Shown here piece by piece: positions 11,381 through 21,193 of a DNA stretch of 64,000 bases (its first letter is position 1; every line of letters starts with the position of its first letter). The DNA comes from Gracilaria domingensis (lineage: Eukaryota; Rhodophyta; Florideophyceae; Gracilariales; Gracilariaceae). The translations under genes were made by a program, and so were the position numbers. The stretch lies in the NCBI GenBank assembly GCA_022539475.1, contig VCMS01000037.1, forward strand, positions 62,001 to 126,000, in the 5' to 3' direction. The notes under the pieces were generated by a model. That model did not search any database. It was not told where the DNA came from and worked only from the letters and a program-made list of their open reading frames with translations.

Positions 11381-11723
11381 GATGGTTGGTTGTTGGTGCT
11401 ATTGGGTATTGTAGGGGGAGTTAAATAATTTGTTTCCTATGATCAGGTGTCTATAATACCAGTTGATTCAAATTTGAATGTCGAATGTATAAAATTGTTT
11501 CTATTTGAATGCTTTTAATGGTTTGACTGGTGAGTCAACATGTTCATTCAAATGGTTTTGTAAGTATGAATGGGGAAGCACCATTTCCATTGGAATGCAC
11601 CCACTGCTTTGAATGGTGTAAGCATTTTTATTTTAAAATGCATTTGAATGTACTGTAAGGTGTACTACGAATGGCAAAATATTCGAATTGCATTTGAATG
11701 GTCAACCATTCTTCCAATGCTAG

Positions 11724-11731
11724 GAAGTTTG
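11724..11731. repeat. 8-bp target site duplication, right (hAT-2)
   Basis: GAAGTTTG, identical to 7119-7126. Confidence 0.9.
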
Positions 11732-11740
11732 TCACCTGGC

Positions 11741-11789
11741 AATGCATATGCACAAAGCTCGTCCCAGACGAGCTTTGTGCATATGCATT
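11741..11789. repeat. Perfect 23-bp inverted repeat with 3-base loop
   Basis: The left arm 11741-11763 begins AATGCATATGCACAAAGC. The right arm 11767-11789 is its exact complement, and the loop is CCA. It starts nine bases after the right target duplication of hAT-2, outside the element. It could be a tiny fold-back element or a hairpin RNA; it lacks a T-run that would suggest a terminator. Confidence 0.85.
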
Positions 11790-12731
11790 TTGGCACACGA
11801 GAATTCTGACAAAAGCTCATGCTTTTTGCATTGGGATTACCGTCGTACCTTGTTCCTTCATTGGGTTCACAGCCTCAGAGCTGCGTGAGACATTCTGAGA
11901 GAGAATCGTTTTGATTAGGCCAGCATAGGAAGGTAAAGTTTAATCCGTGCACTTTCGAAGATGAATCACATCTGATCAGGTGCTTCCGATACTTTCACAG
12001 CTATGTTGTAACCGGCTGTAAACAGATGATCACACTGAGCCCGAGCCTGGACTTTTCCAGATCGACCGCCCCCCCGCAACCTGTAAATCAGCTTAATCCA
12101 TCAGTGAGGCTGGGCCTTACCAACAGAAAATAAAACCTAGGTTTACGATCCATTCTGACATGGTGTCATGGATGCATCCCTATAATACATGTGTCATGGG
12201 GCAGTTCAACTATTCAGATGCAGAAGATTTGCATGTCCGCTTGCCTGCTTAGGTACTTCTTAACAACATGCCGTATTCTATCTGTATCACTCTTTATGCA
12301 GGGAGAAAAGACAAATGGGGGCTCCTGACCCCTGCGATGAAAACTTTAACGTCCCTCCAAGCTTCACACCCACCTTCGTGCCAATCTGCAATAAACATAA
12401 AAACGAAAGGCCAACGAGAGAAATGAAACCCAGCATGCATGACGATTGAGACACCGAGGTACAGCACCCCCTCAGTGGCTAAGAATATCACCTGCAGTAC
12501 TGAGCCGTGAGTAGGGGTCGATGTCGATGACGACATGGGCCAGACAATGGTGAAACCAAAACAATGGCTCGCATCCGAACTTACATTACCTTGCGTGGTA
12601 ACTTGGCCCTTACGCAACAATAACCGAGACAAGTAGAGGAGTTCAGCGTTTGTGAATCCACGAAAACGTTAAGTGGTTAGGAAATGCAGTAGCAAACAGA
12701 TGGATAACAATAAGCTGTCTTTGATACAACT
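11790..12731. other. Intergenic, upstream of the LPMO gene
   Basis: No convincing gene. It contains a C-run at about 12068-12074. The region directly before 12732 should hold the LPMO promoter, but no clear TATA box stands out. Confidence 0.5.
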
Positions 12732-14039
12732 ATGTCGCTGTTCATTTTGATACTTTGCCTGTTTCTGGCGCGGGGGGACGCTCACGGTTTCGTAAGTGAT
12801 CCGAGACAGAGGGGAGCACTAAACATTCGAAACCACATCACTCAAGCAATCGACGACAAGGCACCAATAGACTATGAGTGCCATTTTCCAGCAGGAGATA
12901 AATCAACAGTACCGGGCTCTGGGTTCCGGTCGGTAAAGAGCGCCGCTGGAAACAACTGGACTCCATACGAACCATTGAACCCGTTCTTCAAATGGCGATG
13001 TGGAGTATGTGGCGACCATCTCTACCATGCCCAAGATCATCTGCGAGGTGGCAGGTATTACTGGGATGCCAAGCGCGTGCAAACTTATGAACAGGGCAGC
13101 GTGGTGTTCTTCGAATCAGAGATTATCACGCATCATAACGGATTCTACGAGTTCTATGTTTGTGATATTGACAGATGCGGCGACGACATCTCTCCTAGAT
13201 GCTTCACTGAGGGGCACTGCACGAAGCTGATACGCGCAAGAGGTCCATGCGATTCAGGTGACCACCCTGGATGCGGTCCAATCGACCGCAACTACCCCGG
13301 GCGGTGGTACCTGCCATGCATAACCAGCGAACCGATGATGGTGGGAGGAAACGAAAGAACGATCGCTTATGTGCTCCCTCCATGGCTGGTGTGCGACCAC
13401 TGCGTGATTCAGTGGTACTGGACGGCTGCCAATACGTGCAATCCGCCGGGCGTGGCGGATTACTTCACGGGGCCTGATGCTCCGAGATGGAAACCTTGCG
13501 CTGGACAGGGAGGGGCCGTTGGAGGCTGGACGAGTTCAAAGGGAGAATGCGGCGGAGATGCCTTTCCGGAGGAATATTGGCAATGCTCGGACGTGAGGAT
13601 CGTTCCGCGAGGAGCTCCGCTTCACGGTCATGATCATGGAAGTGGAGCGCATGTCGCTCCCCCTCACCACGAACCAGCACATCATGAACCGCATCAACAC
13701 GAACCGCACCATCACGAACCGCACCATCATGAGCCGCACCATCATGAGCCGCACCATCACGAGCCGCACCATCACGAGCCGCACCATCACGAGCCGCACC
13801 ATCACGCACCGCAACATCACGAGCCTCACGACGGAGGTCACGCGTCTACGGCGCCGTCCCACGGGGGCTCATCGGCGAGCACTGGTAGCGGCAACTTTGC
13901 GGGTGCGCGCAGCAAGAATAGCGACGAGCGGCACGCATCGGAGGGAGCGGAGGCGTCCAACGACTGGGAGACGGGCGCATCGGACGGCAGCGGCGCCAAC
14001 AGCGAGGTGGACACCGCATCCGCGTTGGGCTTGTCCTGA
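12732..14039 (+). CDS. AA15-type lytic polysaccharide monooxygenase with His-rich tail
   Basis: A 435-residue secreted protein. A signal peptide (residues 1-17, ending RGDA) would be cut just before HGFVSDPRQRGAL, leaving His18 as the N-terminal residue needed for the copper 'histidine brace'. The second brace His is probably His135, in THHNGFYEFYVCD. CGVCGDH and the final YWQCSDVRI also match AA15 proteins, which oxidise chitin or cellulose. The catalytic domain ends near residue 295. It is followed by a tail of about 140 residues with tandem HHHEP units, then a Ser/Ala/Gly/Glu-rich end. The gene has no visible intron and a usual ATG. Assignment to AA15 is from motif recognition; the substrate is unknown. 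In an alga it could modify its own wall or the surfaces of other organisms. Confidence 0.85.
   Translation: MSLFILILCLFLARGDAHGFVSDPRQRGALNIRNHITQAIDDKAPIDYECHFPAGDKSTVPGSGFRSVKSAAGNNWTPYEPLNPFFKWRCGVCGDHLYHAQDHLRGGRYYWDAKRVQTYEQGSVVFFESEIITHHNGFYEFYVCDIDRCGDDISPRCFTEGHCTKLIRARGPCDSGDHPGCGPIDRNYPGRWYLPCITSEPMMVGGNERTIAYVLPPWLVCDHCVIQWYWTAANTCNPPGVADYFTGPDAPRWKPCAGQGGAVGGWTSSKGECGGDAFPEEYWQCSDVRIVPRGAPLHGHDHGSGAHVAPPHHEPAHHEPHQHEPHHHEPHHHEPHHHEPHHHEPHHHEPHHHEPHHHAPQHHEPHDGGHASTAPSHGGSSASTGSGNFAGARSKNSDERHASEGAEASNDWETGASDGSGANSEVDTASALGLS
13665..13830 (+). repeat. 15-bp coding minisatellite (HHHEP units)
   Basis: Tandem 15-base units of the type CACCATCACGAGCCG encode HHHEP; about seven are near-identical and the flanking ones diverge (HQHEP, HAPQHHEP). 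It lies inside the LPMO gene and should be length-variable between individuals. Confidence 0.9.
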
Positions 14040-14287
14040 GCGGCAACGCAGATACGGTAGGTCGAATAGTCGCCCATATTGAATAAGATGGCATAAAAGA
14101 ATAGAACGTGTACAGAGTCTGTATGACATGTGTCCTGCACATCCTCAGAGCGCCACCGCGCGCGTTGGCCTTTGCGACTTGAATATGGCCGCTACCGTTG
14201 GTACTTCGACCGCATCTCGTCGCAGCCGCCGCGTGCGGTGCCTTCTCCCCGCGCAAACGTTCCGCCAGACCATCCGCGCGCGTTCTC

Positions 14288-14917
14288 ATGTCTCCGTCCG
14301 ACCAGCTTTCCACGCTGCCGCTGCCGCCGGGTCCAGGCGTGCCGGTCGAGCTCAATGTGTACGACCTGCAACACCCGGAGAGTCCTGACGCCGTCTCCAC
14401 CCTCAATGGCTATTTGTACGCCTTTGGCGTCGGCCTGTATCACAGTGGCGTCTGCGTGTACGGCGTCGAGTACGCGTACGGGGGGCATCCTGACCCGCAC
14501 ACGGGCGTTTTTACCACGCGTCCTAAACAAGCCCCCGACGCCCGCTTTCGACAGACGTTGCTCATCGGCTTCACTCGCCTCTCCCCCGACCAGGTGAAGG
14601 AGCTTGTGGAAGCCATGTCCGCCGTATGGGTGGGCAATACGTACAACTTGCTGACCAGAAACTGCAACCATTTCGCGAGCGACCTATGTGAAAGGCTTAC
14701 GGGCAAGTGCGCTCCCGAGTGGGTTAATCGCATGGCGTGGCTTGGCGAGAAGGCCAAGTTTCTGTTGCCAAAGGGTTTCGATACTCCAACCGCGGCGCCC
14801 GTCACTGCGGAACGCGCTCAGGAGGAACAGCAGCTGCGCGAACTTATGGAAGGCGCCCTTACAGACGAAGAGGAATACGGGAATGAGAATCGCACAGATC
14901 CCGATCATGATCAGTAA
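14288..14917 (+). CDS. PPPDE / DeSI-type cysteine isopeptidase
   Basis: A 209-residue protein from ATG at 14288; the longer frame upstream has no ATG. Proteins of this family remove SUMO or ubiquitin-like modifiers. Matching features are VELNVYDL at the start, the catalytic His52 in LYHSGV, EYAYGGH, the catalytic Cys126 in NCNHF, then LTGKCAPEWVNRMAWLG. Both members of the His/Cys pair are present, so it should be active. The tail is acidic (EEEYGNENRTDPDHD). It lies 250 bp after the LPMO gene on the same strand and converges on the LYR gene. Similarity is closest to the DeSI-2-like branch; I have not resolved the subgroup. Confidence 0.85.
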   Translation: MSPSDQLSTLPLPPGPGVPVELNVYDLQHPESPDAVSTLNGYLYAFGVGLYHSGVCVYGVEYAYGGHPDPHTGVFTTRPKQAPDARFRQTLLIGFTRLSPDQVKELVEAMSAVWVGNTYNLLTRNCNHFASDLCERLTGKCAPEWVNRMAWLGEKAKFLLPKGFDTPTAAPVTAERAQEEQQLRELMEGALTDEEEYGNENRTDPDHDQ

Positions 14918-15055
14918 CGCCACACCGCAACAAACGGGCGTTGCCCACCTCGACTAAACTATGCAAGGGACGGCTCACGGCTGCCGAGCAAGCACTCAGC
15001 CAGACACATCTCGCGCCCTATCCCTATCAGCCGTACCCTCCTACGCCCCATCTGC

Positions 15056-15386
15056 TTACTTCATCTTCACTTTCTCAGCGATCTATCAAGTAAGCGCTCG
15101 ACAGTATCGTTAGTAATCTCAAGCCGCTCATTCTCGCAACCACAATGTCACCTACCTTATCTTGAATTTGATGCAACGCATCTCGCCCTACCACCAGTCT
15201 GCGGCAGATATCTTCGCTGTTGCTCAAGTCACGGTTTTGTTCGAATTCTTGCCGAGCTGATTTGCGCAACTCTGATTCCAGGTTCTGCATCTTTTCGTTA
15301 GTTTGCCCGCGAAAGACGCGTGCGGTGCGAATAATATCACGGTAAAGCTGAAGCGCCTCATGTCGCAGGTTGGAAGCTGATGCCAT
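15056..15386 (-). CDS. LYR-motif (complex 1 LYR family) protein, two exons
   Basis: Exon 1 is 15156-15386 and exon 2 is 15056-15082 (minus strand), giving 85 residues. It begins MASASNLRHEALQLYRDIIR, with the LYR tripeptide and the downstream Phe/Arg helix of the family. LYR proteins are small mitochondrial factors that work with acyl carrier protein in Fe-S and respiratory-complex assembly. The intron (15083-15155, 73 bp) starts GTAGGT, has a perfect TACTAAC branch site at 15109-15115 and ends TAG. Splicing replaces a read-through tail by the basic end IAEKVKMK. Which LYR subfamily this is I cannot say. Confidence 0.75.
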
Positions 15387-15432
15387 TGTATTGCTGTTGT
15401 AACACTCGTCGCTGGGCGACAAGTAGCGTGTT

Positions 15433-15819
15433 CTAGAGATTCTTAGCGATGCGATCACTTGCTGATGGTGTGACGACGTGGAGGGAGCTCTCCCCCAGGT
15501 GGTTCAAAGGCAAAGGCTTCGATGCGCCTTCGCCGAACAGAAATGGCTTCAGCTCAAAAACAAGGATGGCGAACGCACGAACGACTGTTTTATGATTTTC
15601 AGAGCGGTTATCTACCCAAGAGGTTAAGTCTTGTCCTCGCGTAGCGCCGCATTGGTCGCTGCGCACTAGCGGTAGCAGTTGCCGAGTTGGAAGGTCAACC
15701 GTTCCAGCTTGACGAAAGGTTGTGGTACGCGCAACTGGGTGTGTTCCTGTAATCCCCAAATGCGCTCCGCTCCACGCAGGGAGACGTCTTTCGAGGACCT
15801 TCCACAGCGTGAAACCCAC
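15433..15819 (-). other. Long open frame without ATG, upstream of the LYR gene
   Basis: This frame stays open for 128 codons on the minus strand and ends 47 bp before the LYR start codon. It reads like ordinary protein (for example LTSWVDNRSENHKTVVRAF, VFELKPFLFGEG) but has no ATG, and its first codon in the open frame is GTG. It could be the last exon of a spliced gene whose first exon lies near 15830-15990, or chance. No family recognised. Confidence 0.3.
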
Positions 15820-16098
15820 ACACCGTGCGTATCAAAACCGGTTCAAGTCTTTGAGTACCGTCGTGCTGTAAACTCGAAACCATTCTGGTCGCACAACTGC
15901 GTCTGGTACAGTAGCACAACTGCTCAACTTCGGTTCATTTCGCCATTTCCGCTTTCCCTGGTGCGTCTCAACCCTGACGCAACTTCTTTCGTTTATAGAG
16001 TGTTGGTAGAGAAGAATGCATCAAAGAGGCATTCCCAGTCAAATGTTTCGTCCGTTCATTCATAATGTTTACCGGACTCGCAACTACGAGCGGTCAAC

Positions 16099-16884
16099 TC
16101 ATGCAATGATATTACAGCCAGATTGAACAACAGATCCGCCAGAGCATTCACACTCGCAGGAATTGGAAGCCTGAGACACGGTGCCCGAGGCGGACTGACA
16201 GCACACAGGGTCAAACAGAGCGAAACACAGGCAACCATCTGGCGGGGATGGAGGAGCGTCTGAAGGACATTCACCCGCTGAAACGATTTGAACGCCAGTT
16301 CCACAACCAGTACATTCGCATTCATTGCCAACAGTGCTTACCTCTCCATCAGCAAATCGACAGCAAACCGGGTTGAAAACCTGGCCACAGGCGCAACCAG
16401 AGGAAACGGGCGTCGGAGAGGGTTCGTCGACTGGTACGCACTGCGGACCGGTTGGGGTCACCACACATGCAGTACCGACCACGCAAGTAACGGCGGCACA
16501 GCCAGTATCCGGCGTACACATTGGACCACCCGGCGTTTCAATGCAGAACTCACCAGCGGCGCAATCGAGCTCCGAGCAGTTTGTGGGCGGTGGTGGGACC
16601 ACAATTGGGACCGAAATTGGTGTCTCATCGATTGGAACGCATTCGGAACTCTCACGAGTCTGCACACAGATTTCACCGTCACGGCAGAATCCGCCACCGC
16701 ACGCGTTGAGATTTCGGAATAGCACGCATTTCAGTCCAGATGCAGTCCCGATGCATGTGCTACTGGGACAGAAAGTCCTGGCGCATGGGATGGGCGAAAA
16801 AGTGATTGGGGATGGAAGAGTGATTGCCAGACAGAGAGAGGTAAAGGTAATGAAGAGAAATGGAAAGACGATGACGGACTTCAT
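16099..16884 (-). CDS. Secreted Cys-rich protein with Kazal-like modules
   Basis: A 261-residue protein from ATG at 16884, chosen because a clean signal peptide follows directly (MKSVIVFPFLFITFTSLCLA). The mature part has about four short modules of the form C..C..G..C..G..CVP (follistatin/EGF-like spacing). Two C-terminal modules follow with CGQVFNPVCC and CFALFDPVCC, recalling the PVC core of Kazal protease inhibitors but with an unusual double Cys. A Pro-rich linker (VPIVVPPPPTNC) joins modules. It is likely extracellular; protease inhibition or surface binding is inference. The upstream 500 bp on this strand has no other gene. Confidence 0.7.
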   Translation of the reverse strand: MKSVIVFPFLFITFTSLCLAITLPSPITFSPIPCARTFCPSSTCIGTASGLKCVLFRNLNACGGGFCRDGEICVQTRESSECVPIDETPISVPIVVPPPPTNCSELDCAAGEFCIETPGGPMCTPDTGCAAVTCVVGTACVVTPTGPQCVPVDEPSPTPVSSGCACGQVFNPVCCRFADGEVSTVGNECECTGCGTGVQIVSAGECPSDAPPSPPDGCLCFALFDPVCCQSASGTVSQASNSCECECSGGSVVQSGCNIIA

Positions 16885-18683
16885 GATGTGAGTGGCAGCG
16901 CAGTGGGATTGGCTTCGATGCGCGAACACGTATAGCGTGCGGGAGAGAAAGAGAATGGCAGTTCGGGGTAGGAAGACGATGAACGGCGATTCTGTGAAGT
17001 GGTTTATGTGATGGGAGCATGAAGAACCGGTTTGCTTCTGGCTTTAGTAGGAAGGATCTCTTGGCTAAAAGAAGGGGGCGCGAGTGATTAACTCTACTCA
17101 CGGTGTCATAGTCGGCACGACAGTAACCACGCAGTGTTTGAATTTGCTGCGGCAACGCGGCAAGACGATACGGCTAGATGGGTATCATACGATGATCGTG
17201 ATGCATTGTTGCCAGCTTAAGTAGCAGCGTCCCTCATGGGCCAAGTGCCTGTGAACATCATCATCGTGATCGTGTTGAACGTAAGCTAAAGCATGCAGCC
17301 TCTTCGTCAGGCTGCCGACAACCAGTACACTTTGGACACTCCTCACCTTTTTGCTAGCAATGCCCATCTTAGCTTTCAGTCTACGTAGATTGAGAAGATC
17401 AAAGGTTATCCTTCAGGCTACCCATCGTTTATTTTCTATCTACACGTACTGATGTCCAGGATTACATCAGTGCCGATGACAAATTCTCCCTCTGGGTTTC
17501 GTGGCCCAACTCCCATTCGCTGCAGCGCGGAAAAGAGGTTACGACGCTATACGAACTTGCAAGAATTTGCGTCGATCAGTAGTTAGTGAGTGCCAGCCAA
17601 ACCATTTCGCCTTCAAGATGCTCCTTAAATATATCACATGTGTGCCAGGGATAGCGAGAAGCACTTGATGACACCACTAGCGACGGTTATTGAAAAAGCT
17701 CGTATAGAGCATAGAGGTAGCGATCTACCAAAAGTGGATGTCATTGATACTATCTGTGGCTGTTTATCATTCCAAATAAGCATAGAGATGCTGATCAAAC
17801 TGCAATTGTAAACGTAACCTGGATGTGTTGACCTTGAAGCCAAGTCCGGATGGAGTTTTTGAGCGGGGATACAAACGTTTAGTAACATCTCATATCCATA
17901 CGTCGGTCATTTCCTGCACCATTGAAACCACGATTGTACAGGATTACTTTTTAGCATAACGTGTCTTACAGACTCAGTAGAAAAGAAGAAAAAAGATAAG
18001 GGGTGCTATGCGTTGTACTCAATTCCAACTAACGCAAACATGAAAATTACAAGTCCAGAGAAGTTACTACTCCTGACGTGTCAGCTTTATGAGCACGTCG
18101 AAAGTGCTAACGACTACCCAAAACGGGATACGTTGGCTCCGTGGGCAACGACAGCTTCTGGCGGGCGGGTGATTCAGGTTCAACTCCCGCCAGAGGATTT
18201 CAAGTCGAGAAGAAGGTGCCGTGGATTAAGGATTTCAGACCACAGGCTCATTCACAGCACTCCTCAAACAGGAAGACTTAGTGTTTCAATCACAGAATCA
18301 GCAGTTAAGTCATCATATCACAGCATTCTGTCAGCGTCGCAATCAGCCGATAAACGAAACATTCCTTTCCTGTTCTTCTTTTACCTTCTTTCACTTCTCA
18401 TTCCATCAGGTTCGTCTCAACGGTCATCTTATTCTTTCACGATCTGCAGTCTCAAACTTGTTAACTTACTTGTTAACTCACCTTTTAACGTCTCGCTCTC
18501 TATTCCACCCCTCGACAAACTGTCACAGCTCCAAGCTCTTCGTCCATTAGCCTCTTTGCGTCACTGCGGCTCTCCTTTCGTTGTTCCAAGCGCATATTCG
18601 CTACCGACGCCCTTGCACTAAGATAGCTACATGTTCTTGAACGTTCGGCTTTACAAAACAATTGTACTTGTAGCACAATACAA

Positions 18684-18695
18684 GGGGGGGGGGGG
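18684..18695. repeat. Homopolymer G12
   Basis: Uninterrupted run of 12 G in intergenic DNA. Confidence 0.9.
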
Positions 18696-19118
18696 TCGCA
18701 ATATAGTGCCTACTTGAAAAGTGCCTGATTAAGTATAGTGCTACCCCAATTGGCGTGGCACGACTTTTCGCGCCAAAGGCGGAATCAGTCTGCAATAAAG
18801 GCTGACTTTGGCCAGCATATATTGCCTGATCCTAAATAGCGCTACCCCATTTTCAGTGGCAAGGGGTAACCTTACGATAGCACTATAGAGTAGACCCCAC
18901 AATGTCTGAAGTTCAGACTCCGTTCGATGTTTAAGTCGCCGACATTGGTCCTTTGATACCCAGGGTGTCGCTACCTTTGACGGTAAGATACTTACAATCA
19001 TTGTAAGTAGCGACACCGATGATGAAGTGCGGTGGACGATTTTGTTAGGAACGATCCGTCGAACCAAAGCTTGCCATCTGGCGTTCCAACCGTACGCCAT
19101 CATGTGATCATCACATAA

Positions 19119-19156
19119 GTTACGAGTCATTATGATAATGACTAATGACTCGTTAC
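19119..19156. repeat. Short inverted repeat
   Basis: Arms GTTACGAGTCATTA and TAATGACTCGTTAC are complementary at 13 of 14 positions, with a 10-base spacer TGATAATGAC. Confidence 0.7.
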
Positions 19157-20389
19157 CGCACACGTAGCACCACCGCTAACAACGCGTACCTTCATACCTT
19201 CACCACACGGATGATCGTGTTTCGAAACTTTCGCACTCACCAAGTGGGACCGAAAGAAGTAGCCTACATCATGTCCTCATACGCACGCTGTCTCATGACT
19301 GAATTCTCACGTGGCGACGCCGCCTCAAATTTTGAGCTCAAGCTCAACGACATGTCGATACGCAATGCTCGTAACCTTTTAAGATCTCAACCACACCGCG
19401 CTTTATAATATGGACAAAATCAATATCTGCGACTTTCGCGCAGCACAGAGGGGGATACGGCCGTACTACTATATTCGCTTCAGAGTGACAGTATGGAGTG
19501 AGAATCATCATTGGTGAAGTACTGACGCAGACGAGAACACCTGATCAGAATAAGCCTGCTGCTCTGCTCGTCGCTGGCGTTGTCTTTGTGCCACTGTTTT
19601 CGTTGCTTGCTTTTCTGTTTTTTGCAGTACCCCTCGCACGTAACACGAAGAATTCCGAACAAAGGTTTGAATGAATGCCGGTCATAAGCCTTCAGCGCAA
19701 TTCGTGTGGCGACGCTACAGAGAGAACGTCGTGTTGTTCGCAGGAGGCGTAGATACTAGGTGCACCAAGGTAGCATTCAGGTGGCGGCGAGGCTGTTAGT
19801 TTGGCAGCCTCAGCTAAAGAAGATGACTTATGAGACAAACAAGGTAATAGAAGTGAATTTGTTCACCAACTTTGAATGGTGGTGAAGGCGTCCCGCCGGC
19901 TGCTAAGCTTCTCAGTTTTTGATGCAAATCGAATTGAGTTTCACCCGTGGGGACTGCGCCAACCAACATGTTCATCTCACCCTCCGAAAAACTTGTAATG
20001 CATCACGAGTCCTACGTTGGAAACATTCTGCACGTCCTCAAGCTGTCCTGTGATGTTTGATGCTTCAGCTATCCAGGCAGACCAGAACGCCCGGAGAGCC
20101 CGATGATTCAAAAGGAAAGCCATCCATCCTCATCACATCCGACCGCATACATTTCGAGGTTAGTGTAACCCTAACTAGCTTCGAGCTGCTTGTGCTTTAC
20201 GGCGAGAAAAAAACATGGTATCTCCAGAGGAGCAGCCTAGTTTGCCAAACGTCTGGTAAAAGCCTAGTAAAACTCTTAGACGAAACGCCGAACGACGGTC
20301 GAAACGTGTGATGAGTATATTCTGCAAGTTGATGATTAAAAAATTAGCAGCAACCTGGTTCTCAGAAAGTTTTGGAAGTTCTGTAGAGT

Positions 20390-20803
20390 CTACAGTGTAT
20401 CTAGAGCGGTGATGTATTTCTGCTGCGTGGCATTTGTGAATGTGGCTGCAATGAGGTAATGCTCTTCAAAGCAGTGGTCTGGAGAGATGGACATGATGCG
20501 GTGGATCACTTCATTGGTAACGTGTGCTACTAGAGGATTTGGAAAGTGTTGGGTTTGCTGTAGTGGGCTTGGCTGACGATTTGAAGAAAAGGAGCCAGGA
20601 AATGGAAGGGGAGGAAGAGAGGAAGACGCACAAATGATGTGGTCTATAAAGCGTTCTGGAGAGGATGATATTTGCGCAGGATTTGAACGAGGGTTCGTGG
20701 GAGCGATTTTGCTGGTGCTGGGAAAGTAAGGAAGCTTATTGTTGTTGAGGCGCTGAATCAAAAGCCGTACGGCAAGAGAAGGTGGAGGAGAAGGAACCGC
20801 CAT
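20390..20803 (-). CDS. Hypothetical Pro/Ser-rich protein
   Basis: From the first ATG at 20803 the frame encodes 137 residues (MAVPSPPPSLAVRLLIQRLN). The open frame continues upstream to 20935 without an ATG, so the N-terminus is uncertain. The middle is Pro/Ser-rich and probably disordered. The C-terminal 45 residues (VTNEVIHRIMSISPDHCFEE) look folded and helical. No family recognised. It is divergent from the AhpD-like gene with about 390 bp between starts. Coding status is moderate: composition and length are reasonable but nothing conserved was recognised. Confidence 0.4.
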   Translation of the reverse strand: MAVPSPPPSLAVRLLIQRLNNNKLPYFPSTSKIAPTNPRSNPAQISSSPERFIDHIICASSSLPPLPFPGSFSSNRQPSPLQQTQHFPNPLVAHVTNEVIHRIMSISPDHCFEEHYLIAATFTNATQQKYITALDTL

Positions 20804-21193
20804 CTCGAAGACGAAGCTCTCGGAGAGCGCGAGAGCGGAGCGGGCGTTGGAGAGCGGCGCGGAGACTGGCGCTGCAGGCGCTGGAGCGTGCGCCTTATGG
20901 CCAATCTCCGCGCCATCTCTGAATCGCTGATCCAAACTCGCGCTCTGCTCCGCGATAAAACGTCTTCTGCAGGCTTGGATATTCTAATATGCATGGTCAC
21001 GCTACCAATAGCAGGACCTCGAGTCTTAATCTTGCAATCCCTGCCACAAGTTGCGGGATGAACACTGACCTGATGGTACAAGAGATGACCGAAGAGCACG
21101 AGCCCAGTAAGAGATTCTTTCTATATGTTTACAACCGCTAGCGGTGCACTACACATTCGTATACGTACGCCACATGATTTATAACCTTCTACC

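Larger units (their letters stand above)
7127..11723 (-). mobile_element. hAT-2: hAT-superfamily transposon with GC-rich cargo, 4597 bp
   Basis: The ends are exact 17-bp inverted repeats: CTAGCATTGGAAGAATG at 7127-7143 and its complement at 11707-11723. They are flanked by the perfect 8-bp duplication GAAGTTTG. Dozens of TTTGAATG/CATTCAAA-type words fill 7145-7385 and 11465-11705, a different subterminal word from hAT-1, so the two elements use different transposases. A broken BED-finger transposase runs on the minus strand from 11380 to about 9080. The stretch 7380-8800 is far richer in GC than the rest and looks acquired. Confidence 0.92.
16885..20389. other. Large gene-poor interval
   Basis: I find no gene I would support. 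Visible features are a 12-G run at 18684-18695; two diverged direct repeats around GTGCTACCCCA/GCGCTACCCCA (about 18730-18770 and 18830-18865); and an inverted repeat with 14-base arms (19119-19132 and 19143-19156, one mismatch) beside the small palindrome ATGTGATCATCACAT. These suggest degenerate mobile-element debris. Confidence 0.5.

Noticed and set aside
13665-13830. CRISPR-like tandem repeat
   Set aside because: It is a contiguous coding minisatellite without spacers in a eukaryotic gene.
13846-14671. Long minus-strand ORFs opposite the LPMO and DeSI genes
   Set aside because: Mirror frames of real genes with typical GC-driven openness; plus-strand products have clear families.
18165-18205. 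tRNA-like T-arm (GGTTCAACTCCCGCCAGAGG)
   Set aside because: The wording is tRNA-like, but the stem around the loop does not pair and no D-arm, anticodon arm or acceptor partner is found upstream. It is better read as a 9-bp inverted repeat (TCTGGCGGG/CCCGCCAGA).
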